Positions 20,975 through 34,730 are shown, numbered from the stretch's first letter. The stretch: 64,000 nucleotides of DNA from Lingula anatina (GCF_001039355.2 NW_019775169.1:197730-261729), one strand, 5' to 3'. Program-made: numbers and translations. Notes: a model not told the origin generated them from the letters alone.

Positions 20975-23900
20975 ATGGCGGGCTTCCGCGATCGAGATAA
21001 ACAACATTTTCCGTTGCAAAGTATCGAGTCAGTTGTAAGGTTATTCAGAGACCAGTTACATTGTACAGATGAGCCTAACTTGGCACTGTTGTCTATTATT
21101 ATTGGAAGTATAGAACATACGCTGACAGTCAACAGGGCACTCCCACAGAACGTTGATCTGTCAAAAACTTTGGAGCCGATCTTCCCTATCATTGATCTGC
21201 AGACGGTTGAAGCTCTGTACTGTAGGTTTGAGAGCTTGATACGGGGATCAGTAGACTTGACACAATTCCCAGCGGGGAAAACAACAAGGCAGCTAATCAA
21301 AAGAGTGTCAGACGTGGTTTGGAACTCGCTGTCAAGGAGTTATTACAAGGATAAAGCCCACCTGCAGACGCTGTACAGTTTATTGACGGGTATATACGCA
21401 GTTCGTCATATTGATTACTTGTACACTGTGTATCTGCGGTTAAACATGTTCATATTTGGTGGTTTTGTGAAATGTCAAATAAGTGTATTAAGGCAGTGTC
21501 AGTGGGAGTTTATGACGAATAATCAGCCTGTTGCATTGCCTTTTACTTTTAAATGCTCATATTACTAGCCTGAAAGTGAAAGATGAAAGTAACATTCAGG
21601 TGGTATTTAATTTTTTTTATCTTGAAATGTATATACTATCAGTTCTCGCCTTACTTCTCACCTCCTCAAGTTCCATTTTATTACAAAGCTTATTGATTAT
21701 GTTAGTTTTGATAAACATGAAAACTCTGTTCACTTGCAAACATCAGCACAGTTGCAAACATTCCTCAGGTTTCTTTATGGTTACAGGTACCACTCTGACT
21801 CTGTGCCATTCATTAAAAAAAACATGAAATCAAGAATGAAAAAGAAAACAGAAAAGTTAATGTTATCATGTTTTTCAGATGATATTTTATGCATGTGAAA
21901 AATAATTACATGTGTCATGAAATATATGCAATTACAATTCTGGGAGGTAAATTGTCAGCAATCTGTTAGTCATAGGCTAAAGAAAAAGGCAATCATACTT
22001 AGCCTTACTAAACAGCATAAGTGTCATGTACAGATGGCTGACCACTGCACCTGTAGCTGTGTAGAAAGTAAATTTACAAATTATCCTTAATATTGACATA
22101 CCCATTTGTAAAATCCTTTTCTATCATAGTATCACAGCTATTTAAACAGTAATTTCTAATGTGAATAAATCCTGAACTGTGTGTTTTCTTTTCCTACTCT
22201 CCCAATGGTTAAGGTTCTAGAAATTGGTTCACCTCGCCACTTCTGGAAGTCTTGTTTCCCCTCGATGAGATGTTAGTGCAGTACTTACATATTGTGTAAG
22301 ACAGCCACCTTAATTAATTAGCCAAGAGGGGACCTCTCTTCGATTTTCCTAGATCCTCTATATCAGTGGCAGTCTAGGGGGAGAGGGGACAAGAGTATCT
22401 AAATTTTTCCAACAAAAATGAAATGAAATACTTATAGTGCATCAAAATGGTCATTCATTGACTGGGGGTTAAGGCCTGTGCTATTTAATAAAAAACTGTC
22501 TGTCTTTGAAAAAACTTTCAATTTCTAGGTCTGTGTAGATTGATCCTACTCCGGTACTCTTGCTGAATGCAATCAGTGTAATAGATTATCATACTGCCTT
22601 TTGTTTCCAATGTACTTGTATAGTCAACAGCTTTTCTGTGTTCTATTTAATATCAGGAGGAGATGTGTCCTGTGCCATTCAGTTTATCTGATTGCATTCA
22701 ACAAGATTTCCAAAAGAGTTGGATCTATCTCCCTAAATAAATAGTGTCTTTGGGAATGAACCCTTAGTGGACATTAAGCAGACAAGACCTCCACTGTATC
22801 AGATGGCGTGTCTTCCTATCCTTTTTTTTTTTTACTTTTATAGAAGATAGCGCTTGAATCACTTCCTGATAATCTCATTAATTTGACCATTTTAAAACCC
22901 TTGCAAAAGAAAAACCACATTCACAGCACCCAAAATCTAATTATTCTGATCTTTATTTTAGTAGATCACTTCCTAATGTGGTGCTAAATTGTGCTGAGTC
23001 AGAAGCCAAACATAATAACCACTGGAATTGGTTGCACAGTTTAGAACCAAGGGGTTTATATAGAACATGAGCAATCTTTATTAGGTTGGAATCATTGTGG
23101 TTGTGTGTAATAGGACCAGTTATTGGAATTCCAGTTATATCAGTTATAAATAAATTAGACCACCATTTTTAATCTGACTTTTTTCAAAACAAATGTTATT
23201 GAAGTTTCACATTATTTCAGTATTGTCAACAGCATTTGTTTTCTAAGTGTTAAAAAATAATTTTGATAAAAGTTTGACAAAATCATCTGTCTCCTCTTAT
23301 TTTGAGTTTAGGATAGGTAACAAATGTATTGTGTTACTCCCTGGAAGCCAATGTTAATAATTCTACTTACAGCGCATTCAGAACAGATGATCCGCAGACT
23401 AACTGATCTGCCAACTAAATATGGCTGCCTCCACTTAAAAGCAGCACCACTTAATTGCCTGATGGTCTCCCCACCTCCACGTGTACCATTAAACGGAATA
23501 AATCTTAGCGCCAAGTTTTAATTGCTAGGATCCTGTAGCGATGGCAAGTGTGGAGGCAGGGAGGCCATCAGGGGGATTAGACGGGCGCTGCTTTTAAGTG
23601 AGTCAGCCATATTTAGTTGCGGATCTGTTAGTCGGCGGATCAACTTGTTCTGAATACCCTCTTAAATTCCAAAATTTAATTTTGGAAAACCCTTGAAACA
23701 TTTTATTGGCTAATTTTTCAGATGCATGTGTATATATTGTGTAAGCATTATGTAATAATCCATCTGTAAGTGAAAAACTAATTTTTCAGATGCATGTGTA
23801 TATATTGTGTAAGCATTATGTAATAATCCATCTGTAAGTGAAAAACAAAAGCAAGCTGTGCCTGTGCTTTTAATGTTCTAAGATAAAAGAGTATGCTTTA

Positions 23901-26900
23901 GTATTAAACGAAATGGGTGTACAGATAGCCCGGCCATAATGAAATTTATGAGTGCTAGTGTTAAAATGAAAATTATTTAATATGAGCAGTTTATAAATTT
24001 TCGTACCCATTTTGTTTGGCACAGACGGCATGAAATGATGCACAACTTTGATTTTTTTGGAAAATGTGACTGCATATCCATCAACATTTAGTTTTGATGA
24101 TTATCAGAGAAAGTATTTATAAAGAGAACTCTTAGTCTCTGCTGTTGCATTTAACAGTGAATCGATTACATTCTTATTCATAATCACCTTAGTAATCCTA
24201 GTACATGATTGATAATTCTTTCTGGGAGGGTTCTCTCAGTTTTGTTATTGAAGTCTTGGCTAGTTTCCAGAAAAATGGTGTAATATGGGGAATTCTGATA
24301 AGAATCATGTTTCCCTATTGATATTCTTAAGTGGTGCTTGCTGTTTGTTCTAGGTAACAAATTGGACTGTTTTGGCCTTGCCTATTCAGTTGTGGCAGCT
24401 TGCCAGGTCCTTGGACTGACCGATGTCCACCTAGCTCTCTCAGAAGACCATGCCTGGGTTGTGTTTGGGGAGAACGGAGAGGAGACAGCAGAGGTTACCT
24501 GGCATGGTAATATCCTTCACACAGTGATAATTTTCTCAATATTGTTAAGTTGAAAGTAAATGTTAATGTTAGTAGTAATTAGTCGATATCAAAGAACTAA
24601 TGAATTGTATTATGTCGCACACCTGTATTAAAAACTTTTCCTGCTTGATTATTACATATGCTGTACGTGCAAAAACGAAATATTAAACCTATGTTGTGAT
24701 TAAATGTCAAAAAGCAATTTTGTAAAAGTTGATAACCGATAAACAATTGTTATATATCTGTATGTATTAAACTGTCGTTTGATTCTGTTGCAGTATATTT
24801 ATTAATTAAAAAATCAAATGAAGTGAAATAAATGCATATTCTTGCTCTCTTTGACCCATTCATGAAATAAAAAGTGGAAACCTTTTTCTGTTTGTTGAAG
24901 GCAAGGGAAATGAAGACAAGAGAGGTCAGTCAATTAGTATGGGCGTGGCTGAGAAGAGTTGGTTGTACCTTAATGGACACCCTGTAGTCTGTGATAGAAA
25001 ACTAGAAGTAGCCTCTCTGGTCTCTGGTATCAACTGTTCCATTAATGCAAGCACAGATAGTGTAGAGTTGGGAGACCTGCAACAGGTGAGATTTTGCTTA
25101 ATAACTTGGGGGCGGGGGGGAGTGCATCATGCTTGTATGTAAAGTTTTTACAGAACTATTTAATTTCACCTTTACAGTGGAAAGTTGGAGGTAAAGTGAT
25201 CAAATGTGATCACTTTTTACAGTAAATTTATTTTCATTTACATGTGATGAAACTTTATATGTATGTGCAAACCTTATCTTCTCTGTGTGGGCAGGCAGTC
25301 ATCGGATATTTCTGCTGCTTGTGGTTATTTCTCATGGGGTTTTCAATTAGCCCTAGCCTACATATATGAACAATAAATCAAAACTGCCTATGAATGTGCG
25401 CATTGTAACTAGTTGTTGAAAGCATTGCTTATAAAATGCACATCGATAATGGATTTTTCATTGAAAACTCTTACTGTTATAAAGGTTGATATTCATTTAC
25501 TAATGCAAATGCCATAGAAAAAAGAACAAATAATATATTATATGATACCTGCATCCATACTCATTCATTTATAGTCATGCTTAAATGGTAGTTTCAGAAA
25601 TGTTAAATATCAGCATTTATTTGCTTCTTTTCTTTATTTTTAAAAAGAATACACCGATTTGATTTAAGTCAGTTTGATATCTTATTTGAAACTAAGCACA
25701 CTTTTATAGGTCAGGATTTCCAAACTGTTGTCAGAGGTGACTCAATGTCATTAGTTCCGGATTTGTCAGATAATGGTTGATTAGTTTGAGGAAGTGCATC
25801 TCTGCAAAATATCCAATTTACTGATATGCTTGTAATTCAAGTAGAGGATGTGCTGATAATGGACAAATGTCATCAAACAATGTGATATTGTTATGCAAAA
25901 GTGTGAGATGTTTGCCTTGCATCTGGACTCCCTGAATAAATTACATAATAGTACATTAATTTATAATACATTGTCTGACTGATGAGTGTACGTGTGACTG
26001 ACTATTTGATATTTTATTTTATAGGAACTGCTATGGCTGTTGTATGACATGGGTTTTCTGAAACGGTGAGTCATAAGGACAAGGATACTTTTTCTTTCAT
26101 TTGGGATGTTCAGTATTAATTGCTGAGCAAATGAACTTTGAATTTTTATGACCTGGACCATTGTCAGGTTGATGCAGATGAGGCCCCTCCAGGAATTAGT
26201 TCAGATGAAAATAAATTTTTGTTTCTTTACCCCCACTTTGTGTATGGAGATTATATTTTTAGCTTTGATGGTTTCATTTAAGAGAATTACTTTAAACCTT
26301 ATGGATGGATTTTGATAAAATTCCAGGCTTACTCAGGAACTTGGAATTGCTTAGATTTTGGTGATGATTCATTACCATAAGATAAATTAATTAATATAGA
26401 GAATTGAACTGTCATCTCAGAGGTTTGTGCTCTCTGAGTTTTTTCTAGTCATTTGTCATTTTTGAAATAATAAACAACAACGAGTTCAATGTTTTCTTTA
26501 GCTACCCTATGGCTCTTGGAAATCTAGGAGATTTGGAAGAAATTCAGCCCACTTCAGGTCGACCCACCCCCATCGAACTGTTCAAGGAAGCCATAGACAC
26601 TGCTAGAACATACTACGACAATCATCATGTGTATCCATACACCTACATGGCTGCCTACATGTACAGGAAGAAGCATTACAAGGAAGCATTGAAGTACTGG
26701 GCAGATGCAGCAAGTGTTATCAAAAGGTTTGTTATATGTCCTTTTTCAGGTTTTTTTTCCTGATTTTATTTTATTTTTTTTCACTTTGTTTTTTAACTTT
26801 TCTGGGATAATTGCACAGCATTGCCAATTTTCAGGTCCCTCCTGATCACGTACATGGTGTTGATTTGTGATCTTTATGTTATTTTGATAATTGTGATAAT

Positions 26901-28641
26901 TTTATAAGGTGTAGTGGATATTTTAACAGAACATGAGGCATTTCATCCAGAGTTGTTATTTTATGTTGTGGGGACATTTTGTAAAAATCAACCTTTTTGC
27001 TCTTTGATACCATTATCTCAGTATCATTTTTTATAATAATTGCTTAATTTTAAAAATAAAACTGTAATTATTTGCTCTGTTCCATAAATTGTGAAGCTTT
27101 ACAAACAGTTTTCTTTGATGTCAAGATATATTGATACTAAAATATTTATTAGGATATAAACCAAAATTTAATATGAAAATGCAAGCTCTTATTCTTGTAA
27201 AGAAACTGCTTCTTGTTTCCTGTGCATGTATCTTTCCAATGTACCTGGTACAGTAAAGACCTTGATTATAATATTTGGTTATAAAATTTACAAAAAAAAC
27301 CTCTGTTATTCACATTCTCCAGAACAACACATTCTTTTAGTCGAGGTAGAATGAATAGATACTCTTAGCTGCGATTTTAGTCCATACTTGGTACTTTTAA
27401 GTTTGATTCAATATTAGTGCATGCATTTACCTGTATATATGATTTGACTTCTACTATTTTATAGGTTCAACTACAACAGGGAAGATGAAGAAATATACAA
27501 AGAATTCTTGGAGATTGCCAATGACATGATACCAAATATTGTGAGAGCTGTCACATCTGCTGAGACACAATCAAAACCCAGACTAGAAGATGCAGCAGTG
27601 GTGATTGCAGCACCCTCCGTTAGCCAGTACAATCAGACACACATTCTCCATGACCCTGACTGCTACTCGTACCTGCTCCAGTTTTATGATGGGATATGTC
27701 AGTGGGAGGAAGGCAGTTCCACTCCAGTGTTACATGTGGGTTGGGCACAGCAGCTGGTCTACACTCTGTCCAGATTTGACCCCAAAGTCAGAGAAAATAT
27801 GGAAGTTCATGCTGAGGGTGAAAGAGATGGTGAGGATGAGGAGGAGGAGGACGATGAAGATGATGATGATGAAGAAGATGATGAAGAGGCAGAAGAAAAA
27901 GCAGTGGGGGATAAAGTGAAAAGTGAAAGGGTGTCATCTGTAGCAAAAGAATTAGTTGGTGAAAGTAAAGTCCTTAAAAGAGGAAGGGGCAGACCCAAAA
28001 AGGCCCCGACCAATGCTGTGAATGGTGGTGGAGAAGTGAGAAATAATCAGGAAAAGGCAAAATTCCCAGAACAGTCAGAGGAGGATAAAAAAGAAGAACA
28101 AATCAAGTCTACTATCGAGGAACTAGCATCCAAGGTGGGTGAGGGTTCGCAGAATGAGACACCTAACCCTAACATTGCAGCTCTAGCACAGGCATGTGGA
28201 GAATCTATTCTCAACCCAGACTACTTGTTGGGGAGTGGCGAACCTTTCAACAGTGAAGCTAAAGTTGAAATCAGTGAATTTTTGAGCTCTAAAACCAACA
28301 GCAGTCCTTTTGCAGGCATGACCATGGACTCTATGCTTAAGGCAGAAAGCCCTGCAGATTTTAAGTTATTCAAAGGAATGATCAGACCCGCCAGTGCCAG
28401 GTCACAGAGAGAGACACCGATTTCTGGTCTGACTGCAGCAGCCAATGGACAGCATGGACTTGTGCTGCACAGTGAGAAAATGAAAGGACTAAAGAGTTTG
28501 CTAACAGCAACTAAAATGAACGCTAGTGCCATTAAATTGCAGCTGACAGCCCAATCTCAAGTCCATTTAAAACACACCAGTAAGAGGGGATTTGATGTGG
28601 AAGTGGGTGGCGCCAGACCAAAGCGTACAAGAAGAGAATAG
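20975..28641 (+). CDS. MEN1: Menin, scaffold of KMT2/MLL histone methyltransferase complexes
   Basis: Six exons give 731 aa: 20975-21389, 24354-24506, 24901-25085, 26025-26065, 26502-26726, 27465-28641. Phases match and all are GT-AG. Landmarks: [13 protein letters not shown] near the N-terminus, [19 protein letters not shown] (~117-135), [29 protein letters not shown], the [12 protein letters not shown] block, [20 protein letters not shown], and the C-terminal SEKMKGL...[13 protein letters not shown]. Menin tethers KMT2A/B and transcription factors such as JunD in the nucleus. The start at MAGFRDRDK aligns with the human N-terminus and has a strong context; an in-frame ATG at 20921 would add 18 residues. 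The protein is ~120 aa longer than human because of an acidic linker (~463-484) and an AT-hook (~511-520). Confidence 0.97.
22537..22731. mobile_element. Foldback MITE, family B, in MEN1 intron 1
   Basis: The inverted ends share GATCC.ACTC and TTGCTGAATGCAATCAG-like sequence. It resembles the element at 39312-39547 in ends and middle (for example CCAATGTACTTGTATA). There is no coding capacity. Confidence 0.65.
23371..23660. mobile_element. Foldback MITE, family A, in MEN1 intron 1
   Basis: The 290-bp element has imperfect inverted ends of about 70 bp, beginning ATTCAGAACA..TGATCCGC.GACTAAC and including AAATATGGCTG and TTAAAAGCAGC. Related copies are at 39687-39860 and, more diverged, at 37754-37970. 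Confidence 0.75.
23710..23845 (+). repeat. 68-bp perfect or near-perfect tandem duplication
   Basis: The unit starting CTAATTTTTCAGATGCATGT occurs at 23710 and again at 23778, with no visible difference. It is recent, and lies in MEN1 intron 1. Confidence 0.93.
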
Positions 28642-31600
28642 TGATAGTTATGGCTTGTTAGGATGGTATTTTGTGTTTGGAAGTTATCTTATATTGCTGG
28701 GAACTCCTTGATTGTTTGGGTTTTTTTTCTTCAGTTAAATGTTTGTAACAGAAAATGGTTACCTTTATGTTCAATATTGTATGTCATACTGGGGAGGTGT
28801 GTGTTTTGTGTTGTTGTACTTTTTTTTAAATATTTAATTTGTGACTCTTTGAATTCAGGTTTTTGAAAGTCAAAAATGGTGATTAACCAAATTATGAGAT
28901 ATGTTTTGTTAATGTAATGAGAAGTTGTTTTGAATGTGTGACACAAAAAAGATAAAGGAACATGCTTTAAATTTTGCAATAATCTTTTTGTTTGTTGTTT
29001 AATTGTTTTTATAAATACATGTACATGTATGCCACTTTTCGACACTAGTCATTGTTATTTGCGATTATATAGGACAAAAGTATAAAATAATTTGAGGAAA
29101 CAGAATGCCTCTGCTCCCTTTTATGAAATATCTGTTTTATGATCAACTGCTATTTGCAGTGGTTGATATCACAGAAGCTGCAGAAAATGAGACCCAATAT
29201 GACATTTAGCCCTTAGCTTAGTTAAAGTAGTCATTTCCCACCTTTTTTTTTTTTTTTTTCTTTTAGAAACAGGAAAGAATCAAATGGTGTTTGAAGGAAC
29301 TATAAATAATCATCATTACTGTATGTGGTTTTATTCAGCCAGTTATTGTTAGCTTTTAAATTAATTTATTGACATGTATATTTAATGTCTAGCTTTTATG
29401 ATGTTTACACTTTATTCTTGTGGTTTATAATTTTTGTCTGTTTCCAACTTTTATCTTTAGTCAACCAACTCTTCTTTTCCTTTTTGTTTTGTTGTTGACA
29501 ATTGAGGAACTGGTCTTCTTTTCCAGTATATTGTATGTATGTATTATAAAATTTATTGTGATATTCTTTAGCTTGAAAATATTTTGATAAATTGAAATTA
29601 ATAGAGTACAAGGTTCCTGTTAATGTAATTTTGGATTTAGACAGTTTGGTAATAATCATCAAGTCAGTTTTTTGTTTGTTTGTTTGTTTGTTTGTTTGTT
29701 TGTTTGTTTGCCATATATATGGCAGGATGCATGTTAACGCTTTACTTAGTTCTATTAATATATCATTTCACACATCAGTATGAGAAATTTGTTAAATCTA
29801 GTAGAAAACAATTGGAAAATTTAAATGGGGATCCTCTGAGATAGACTCAAAGGAGGCTATCAGCACTCCTTAAGTCACCCAAAACTGGGAAACTTGCAAG
29901 AATCCTTGTAAGATGGGGTTAACTTTTCAGTGATAAGGGTGAAACTGTGTGGAAACTCACTTGATTTTACACTAAGTCACAAGTCTAAAGGCTTTAGACT
30001 GTCTCAGTTGATCCCCATTTGTTTCCTTTCTCAAAGGGCTTAATGTTTCTTTTTACTGATGTGTCCAAATACCATTTTGTGGATGGTTAGTGAACAGGAT
30101 GCCAAGTCTTACAGAAGACTTTTCAAAAAAATTTCCGGGTATAATGGAATATTAAATATGTCCCTTTTCATGACTAAGTTACTGTTGGATAACATTTGTC
30201 AAGATATCTAATGTTTAAGTCTTTTTCTCAGACAAGTTTGACACAAACTACTGATAAATAATGTTGCTTTATAGGTTCCTATGTTACGATTACCAAATAA
30301 TGTGTTAGGTAGTACACTTTCATGTACCAAGTAACTTTGATGAGTTTTTTTCCCTCTATTCCATTCTATTTGGGTTCACCTGCACGAGACTTGTTGAATG
30401 AGTTAGATAGTAGCTTAAAAGCAAATTTGATGTTCATGATAATTGATGAATCTCTAGCACATATTGTCTTTGAGGCTTTTTGAAGTGTTATGTATCACTG
30501 CATTCTTGTAATTTCTGCAATTATCTCATTAAAAAATTAAGAACGAAGACAACACTTTGAAAGGCAGCTTTTCATTCATTGTGGTATTTCTTGCTGCAGC
30601 AGGTCTACGGCATGATTTTTCTTACAGGTGTGCCTTCAAAAATTGAAAATAATCAGTTTATTTAGAAATTAAGATTTAAAATATCAGAATTGTTGTATTA
30701 TATGCTTAGGAGTGATAATGAATAAATATGCAGGGTTTTTTTTTCCAAGGTCAATCCTGCTGCTGTAGTTAGTGAAAAGTTAGTCAAAATGTTAGTTGCT
30801 CTGTTAGTAGGTCTGTTACATATCGTTCTTGTAAGAAATTGTCTACTTCTTGAGTGAAGTTTTTAGTGTAGTTGTGAAGGGTAAAATCATTGAAAGAAGG
30901 GGCAGTAAGAAAAGAAATAGTCATTTTCTGTTCGGCTCACTCTGCATAGAGCAGATGTGAATGCGCCTGTTGTGTGTATGCGTGTTCACACTCTAGGCTT
31001 CATTCAATTGTGGTCGTATATCTCTTCTCTTTAGCTCTGATCAGGCAGAGTCCAGGGATCTTTGTTGTTTAGAAAGGTTGATATGCACAAACTCATAACT
31101 TGCATGAAATACTTTGATGAAGTTGGATATGTTGTTACAGGATGTTGGGTTAAATTTGGCATGCAACTGATGTTTGTAAAGGTCACAATGGAAGAAGAGG
31201 CATATAACTGTCAGATTCACTTCCACATGGTTTGCTTTTATATACCTAGAAGGTCTTGTTTGATTCATTGGAGATGCCACTAATTAACTTCTTCGTGCAG
31301 TTATGTGAGTTTTGGTGTAGAAATGGATTTTATTGATTCCATTTTCAGGATTTTGTTTATCAGGGTTTTGAAAATCCTGATCATTTGATTACACACATTA
31401 AGGGATATTGGCATAGATTTAATGGAATGGATCACTTTAGGTAGTCTAGCACTGAGTCAAAATAAAAAAGAGATTGAACAGAATAGATAGTTGATAAGAT
31501 GAATTTTCTTAAGCTCCAAGAGGTTTTTCCTGTCTTATGATAGTTTATAACACAAGTGGTATAGAAAATCTAGAGTCCAATTATGTCACACTTTTACTTT

Positions 31601-32854
31601 CTTCTGATAGAAAGTTGATAAGACCTATTGTTTAGTGGATTTTTATTTTTTGTTCATAGTTCAAAAACTTGGCATATCTCTTTGCCCTGTGCAGTATATA
31701 TTTTCGGAAAATCATGAATTATGGAAACATTTTCTTTCTATTGAATGATGCTCACCAAGTTCTTAAGTGTAGATTTTTCAAAAGAAGCAAACTGAATGAA
31801 TGTTGTATATTGTTTAAACATTGTTTATGTAAGGTTTATTCAACAGAAAGGCAGCAAAGACTTGTGCATATAAAACATTTCTCAAGGTCATATTTACTTT
31901 TTAATTGATAATTGAATGACATTGAGATTGAAATGTTTGAAATTAATTAAATTGAATGCATTTTTTCAAATCATGACTGAGGCATGCTTTGGATTTTACT
32001 TAAGTTCATGGATGCAATGGAAAGATGTGATTCAAGTGCTGTGTAGCTCTCAGGAATAAGTGTGGAATGGGATAGATATCTGCACTGTACATTTTTTACA
32101 GGATAAGGGATGGTGTATTTAATTAGGAATCCTTAATTCTAGTATTTGGTGTCAGGTAGTGAGATATCTGGAAGGGATGCAGGGTTTATTTTTAAGTTTT
32201 GTTGGAGGGTCTTTCAGAAAAGAACAGCTGAAAATGGCTTTAGTTTCTGCTTTTAGATTCTAGTTAGGCTATGCTTTAATTAATTAAATTTCATGTTGTA
32301 TTGTGGGTTTTACTATTTAATGTATTGTTACTTGGTAATCATATTTAGCATTCCATTTCCAGTTATCAAAAATGTTGTTTTAATCACTGTACTGCTGTGT
32401 GTGAAGACGGTTAAGAAGCCTCTGCATCAGTTCTTCTCATCAAAAATTCTTATCTGCTTTTTGTTATCAATTCGTGCCAAACTTGATTTCAAAATATTAT
32501 GCTATAAACAACAGACATCCAGCCTTGCTGCAGCAAGAGGCTTATGTTGATGACAATAGTTAATTGCTGAAACCAATCTAAATGATATCCCACTCAAATG
32601 TTTGTTTTATTCCAATGTACTCTATATAAGAATTGTATCGTGAAAAACCAGGTTCATGCAGACTGGGCATAAAATGTGTTCTTTGAGAAGAAGACACTTG
32701 GTAAAAGATAAGTAAGCAAAGTATTAACATTATCTCTTGGGATAGTGAAAATAAAGCTATTTTTTGTCAAAGAAATAGTATATTTATTTGGTTTTTTGGC
32801 ACTTGAAGGTGTGAAATGGAGGAGTTTAGATGAGGCCAAATTTTAGAGTCTATG
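28642..32854. other. MEN1 3' flank: 3'UTR and intergenic
   Basis: No further gene is seen. An AATAAA at 30721-30726 could end a long MEN1 3'UTR, but nothing fixes it. The stretch includes a (TTTG)n microsatellite and T-runs. The reading frames present are short and AT-driven. Confidence 0.5.
29668..29710 (+). repeat. (TTTG)n microsatellite
   Basis: About ten perfect TTTG units. Confidence 0.95.
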
Positions 32855-33518
32855 CGATTTGTCAGTGTGTTTTTTTGTTTTTGCAAAATACAACTGCTAC
32901 TCGGAGCTTTTATGCTTTTTTTTTTTTTTTGTGTATCCAATTCCCTGTACTATGAGACCATTCCCAGACCCTATCGTACTATGGATCGAACTATCTCCAA
33001 GGGGAGATAATTGCAATCAACTTAGATGGCTTAGATGTCTGTCACGCCTACTGAAGCTCATAGTGGGTAATTAACTATTGCTTAGCAGCTTTAGTAGGCG
33101 TCCCAGACATCTAAGCCACTTAAGCTGAAAGCAATTTAGCAAGAAACCCTGTGGAGATAGACCGATCCTGTTAGATCGATCAAGGGATGGGAACCCAGCC
33201 TAAAAGTGGGTATTATGGATCTACACTGCAGCTCTTATTGTCAGAATTAAGTTGGTGTAAGGATAAAAGATTCCTACTCCTTCCAACACCACCAAGTTTA
33301 ATTTTTCTTAGCATTGTAAGAAAGGGTCAGTTCATTAAAAAATAGATTGTACATAACATTGTGAATAAATTATGTGTTGTTCTATTAAAATAATGCTGTT
33401 GTTGTTAGTATGTGTCTGCCACGATGACACTGGGAGCAAATGAAAAGATATATGGTATTTCAGATTGGGAAGGGAAGTCCCTGGTATGGTTCTGGGCACA
33501 TGTTAAAGTAGAAACTAA
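32855..33518 (+). repeat. 664-bp duplicated segment, copy 1
   Basis: This is nearly identical to 33551-34213, with only a handful of base differences. Each copy contains one family C foldback element. After copy 1 come 31 unrelated bases and then the N at 33550. Confidence 0.96.
32955..33199. mobile_element. Foldback MITE, family C (copy 1)
   Basis: Nearly the whole ~245 bp is palindromic. CTTAGATGTCTGTCACGCCT is mirrored by AGGCGTCCCAGACATCTAAG around a centre at GGGTAATTAACTATTG. The ends read ACCATTCCCAGACC and GGATGGGAACCC. A third copy lies at 54495-54752 in the opposite orientation. Confidence 0.85.
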
Positions 33519-33549
33519 GGCTTCGTTCACATGCAATGTCTATTTTCTA

Positions 33550-33550
33550 N
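33550..33550. other. Single N: assembly join
   Basis: The base directly after the N is the first base of duplicate copy 2, as expected for overlapping contig ends that were not merged. Confidence 0.85.
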
Positions 33551-34213
33551 CGATTTGTCAGTGTGTTTTTTTGTTTTTGCAAAATACAACTGCTACTCGG
33601 AGCTTTTATGCTTTTTTTTTTTTTTTGTGTATCCAATTCCCTGTACTATGAGACCATTCCCAGACCCTATCGTACTATGGATCAAATATCTCCAAGGGGA
33701 GATAATTGCAATCAACTTAGATGGCTTAGATGTCTGTCACGCCTACTGAAGCTCATAGTGGGTAATTAACTATTGCTTAGCAGCTTTAGTAGGCGTCCCA
33801 GACATCTAAGCCACTTAAGCTGAAAGCAATTTAGCGAGAAACCCTGTGGAGATAGACCGATCCTGTTAGATCGATCTAGGGATGGGAACCCAGACTAAAA
33901 GTGGGTATTATGGATCTACACTGCAGCTCTTATTGTCAGAATTAAGTTGGTGTAAGGATAAAAGATTCCTACTCCTTCCAACACCACCAAGTTTAATTTT
34001 TCTTAGCATTGTAAGAAAGGGTCAGTTCATTAAAAAATAGATTGTACATAACATTGTGAATAAATTATGTGTTGTTCTATTAAAATAATGCTGTTGTTGT
34101 TAGTATGTGTCTGCCACGATGACATTGGGAGCAAATGAAAAGATATATGGTATTTCAGATTGGGAAGGGAAGTCCCTGGTATGGTTCTGGGCACATGTTA
34201 AAGTAGAAACTAA
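33551..34213 (+). repeat. 663-bp duplicated segment, copy 2
   Basis: This is the partner of 32855-33518. It continues into sequence different from that following copy 1. Confidence 0.96.
33651..33895. mobile_element. Foldback MITE, family C (copy 2)
   Basis: This is the same element as at 32955-33199, carried inside the duplicated segment and with a few base changes (for example ATCAAATATC for ATCGAACTATC). Confidence 0.85.
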
Positions 34214-34242
34214 TCAACTGCAGTACTCCGGTGGGCTGAAAT

Positions 34243-34300
34243 TAATTTGTTAATCGGATTGCATTCAGCAAGAGTCCACACTCTTGTGAGTTAGTTCAAA
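34243..34300. mobile_element. Partial family B MITE end
   Basis: GGATTGCATTCAGCAAGAGTCC matches one inverted end of the elements at 22537 and 39312. The other half is not seen. Confidence 0.45.
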
Positions 34301-34730
34301 CTACCTACTATAATAGTTACATTGTGAGTGCACCCTAAGTGGTAGACCTGATGATCCACATAATTCTCCTCAACGAAACGTTTATGAACTGAAATTTTAA
34401 ATTGATTTGCTAATTCCATCAAAATATTCCACTTTAATCATTTGAAACAAGGCACTCATCAGTGGTCATAAGTTTGCTGTTATATAATATAGGGGCAAAC
34501 CAAATTGTATAAGGTAAAATCACAAACCACGAACAATTACATTTTATGCATATCTTTTAAACTTGACTTGCATTTTAACCATTGCCGTAAAATATATCAC
34601 TAAAATTTCAAGAAAAACAATGGTTTGGCGTTATTGTTTAACACTGTGAATAGATGAAAATGGTCAAGGTTACACAACATCAGTATCTGCAGATAAAAAA
34701 GGATAACCATAAATTCTGTAATAGTAGCAC

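Noticed and set aside
27807-28013. Poly-Ser minus-strand frame
   Set aside because: Antisense of the acidic Asp/Glu run of menin.
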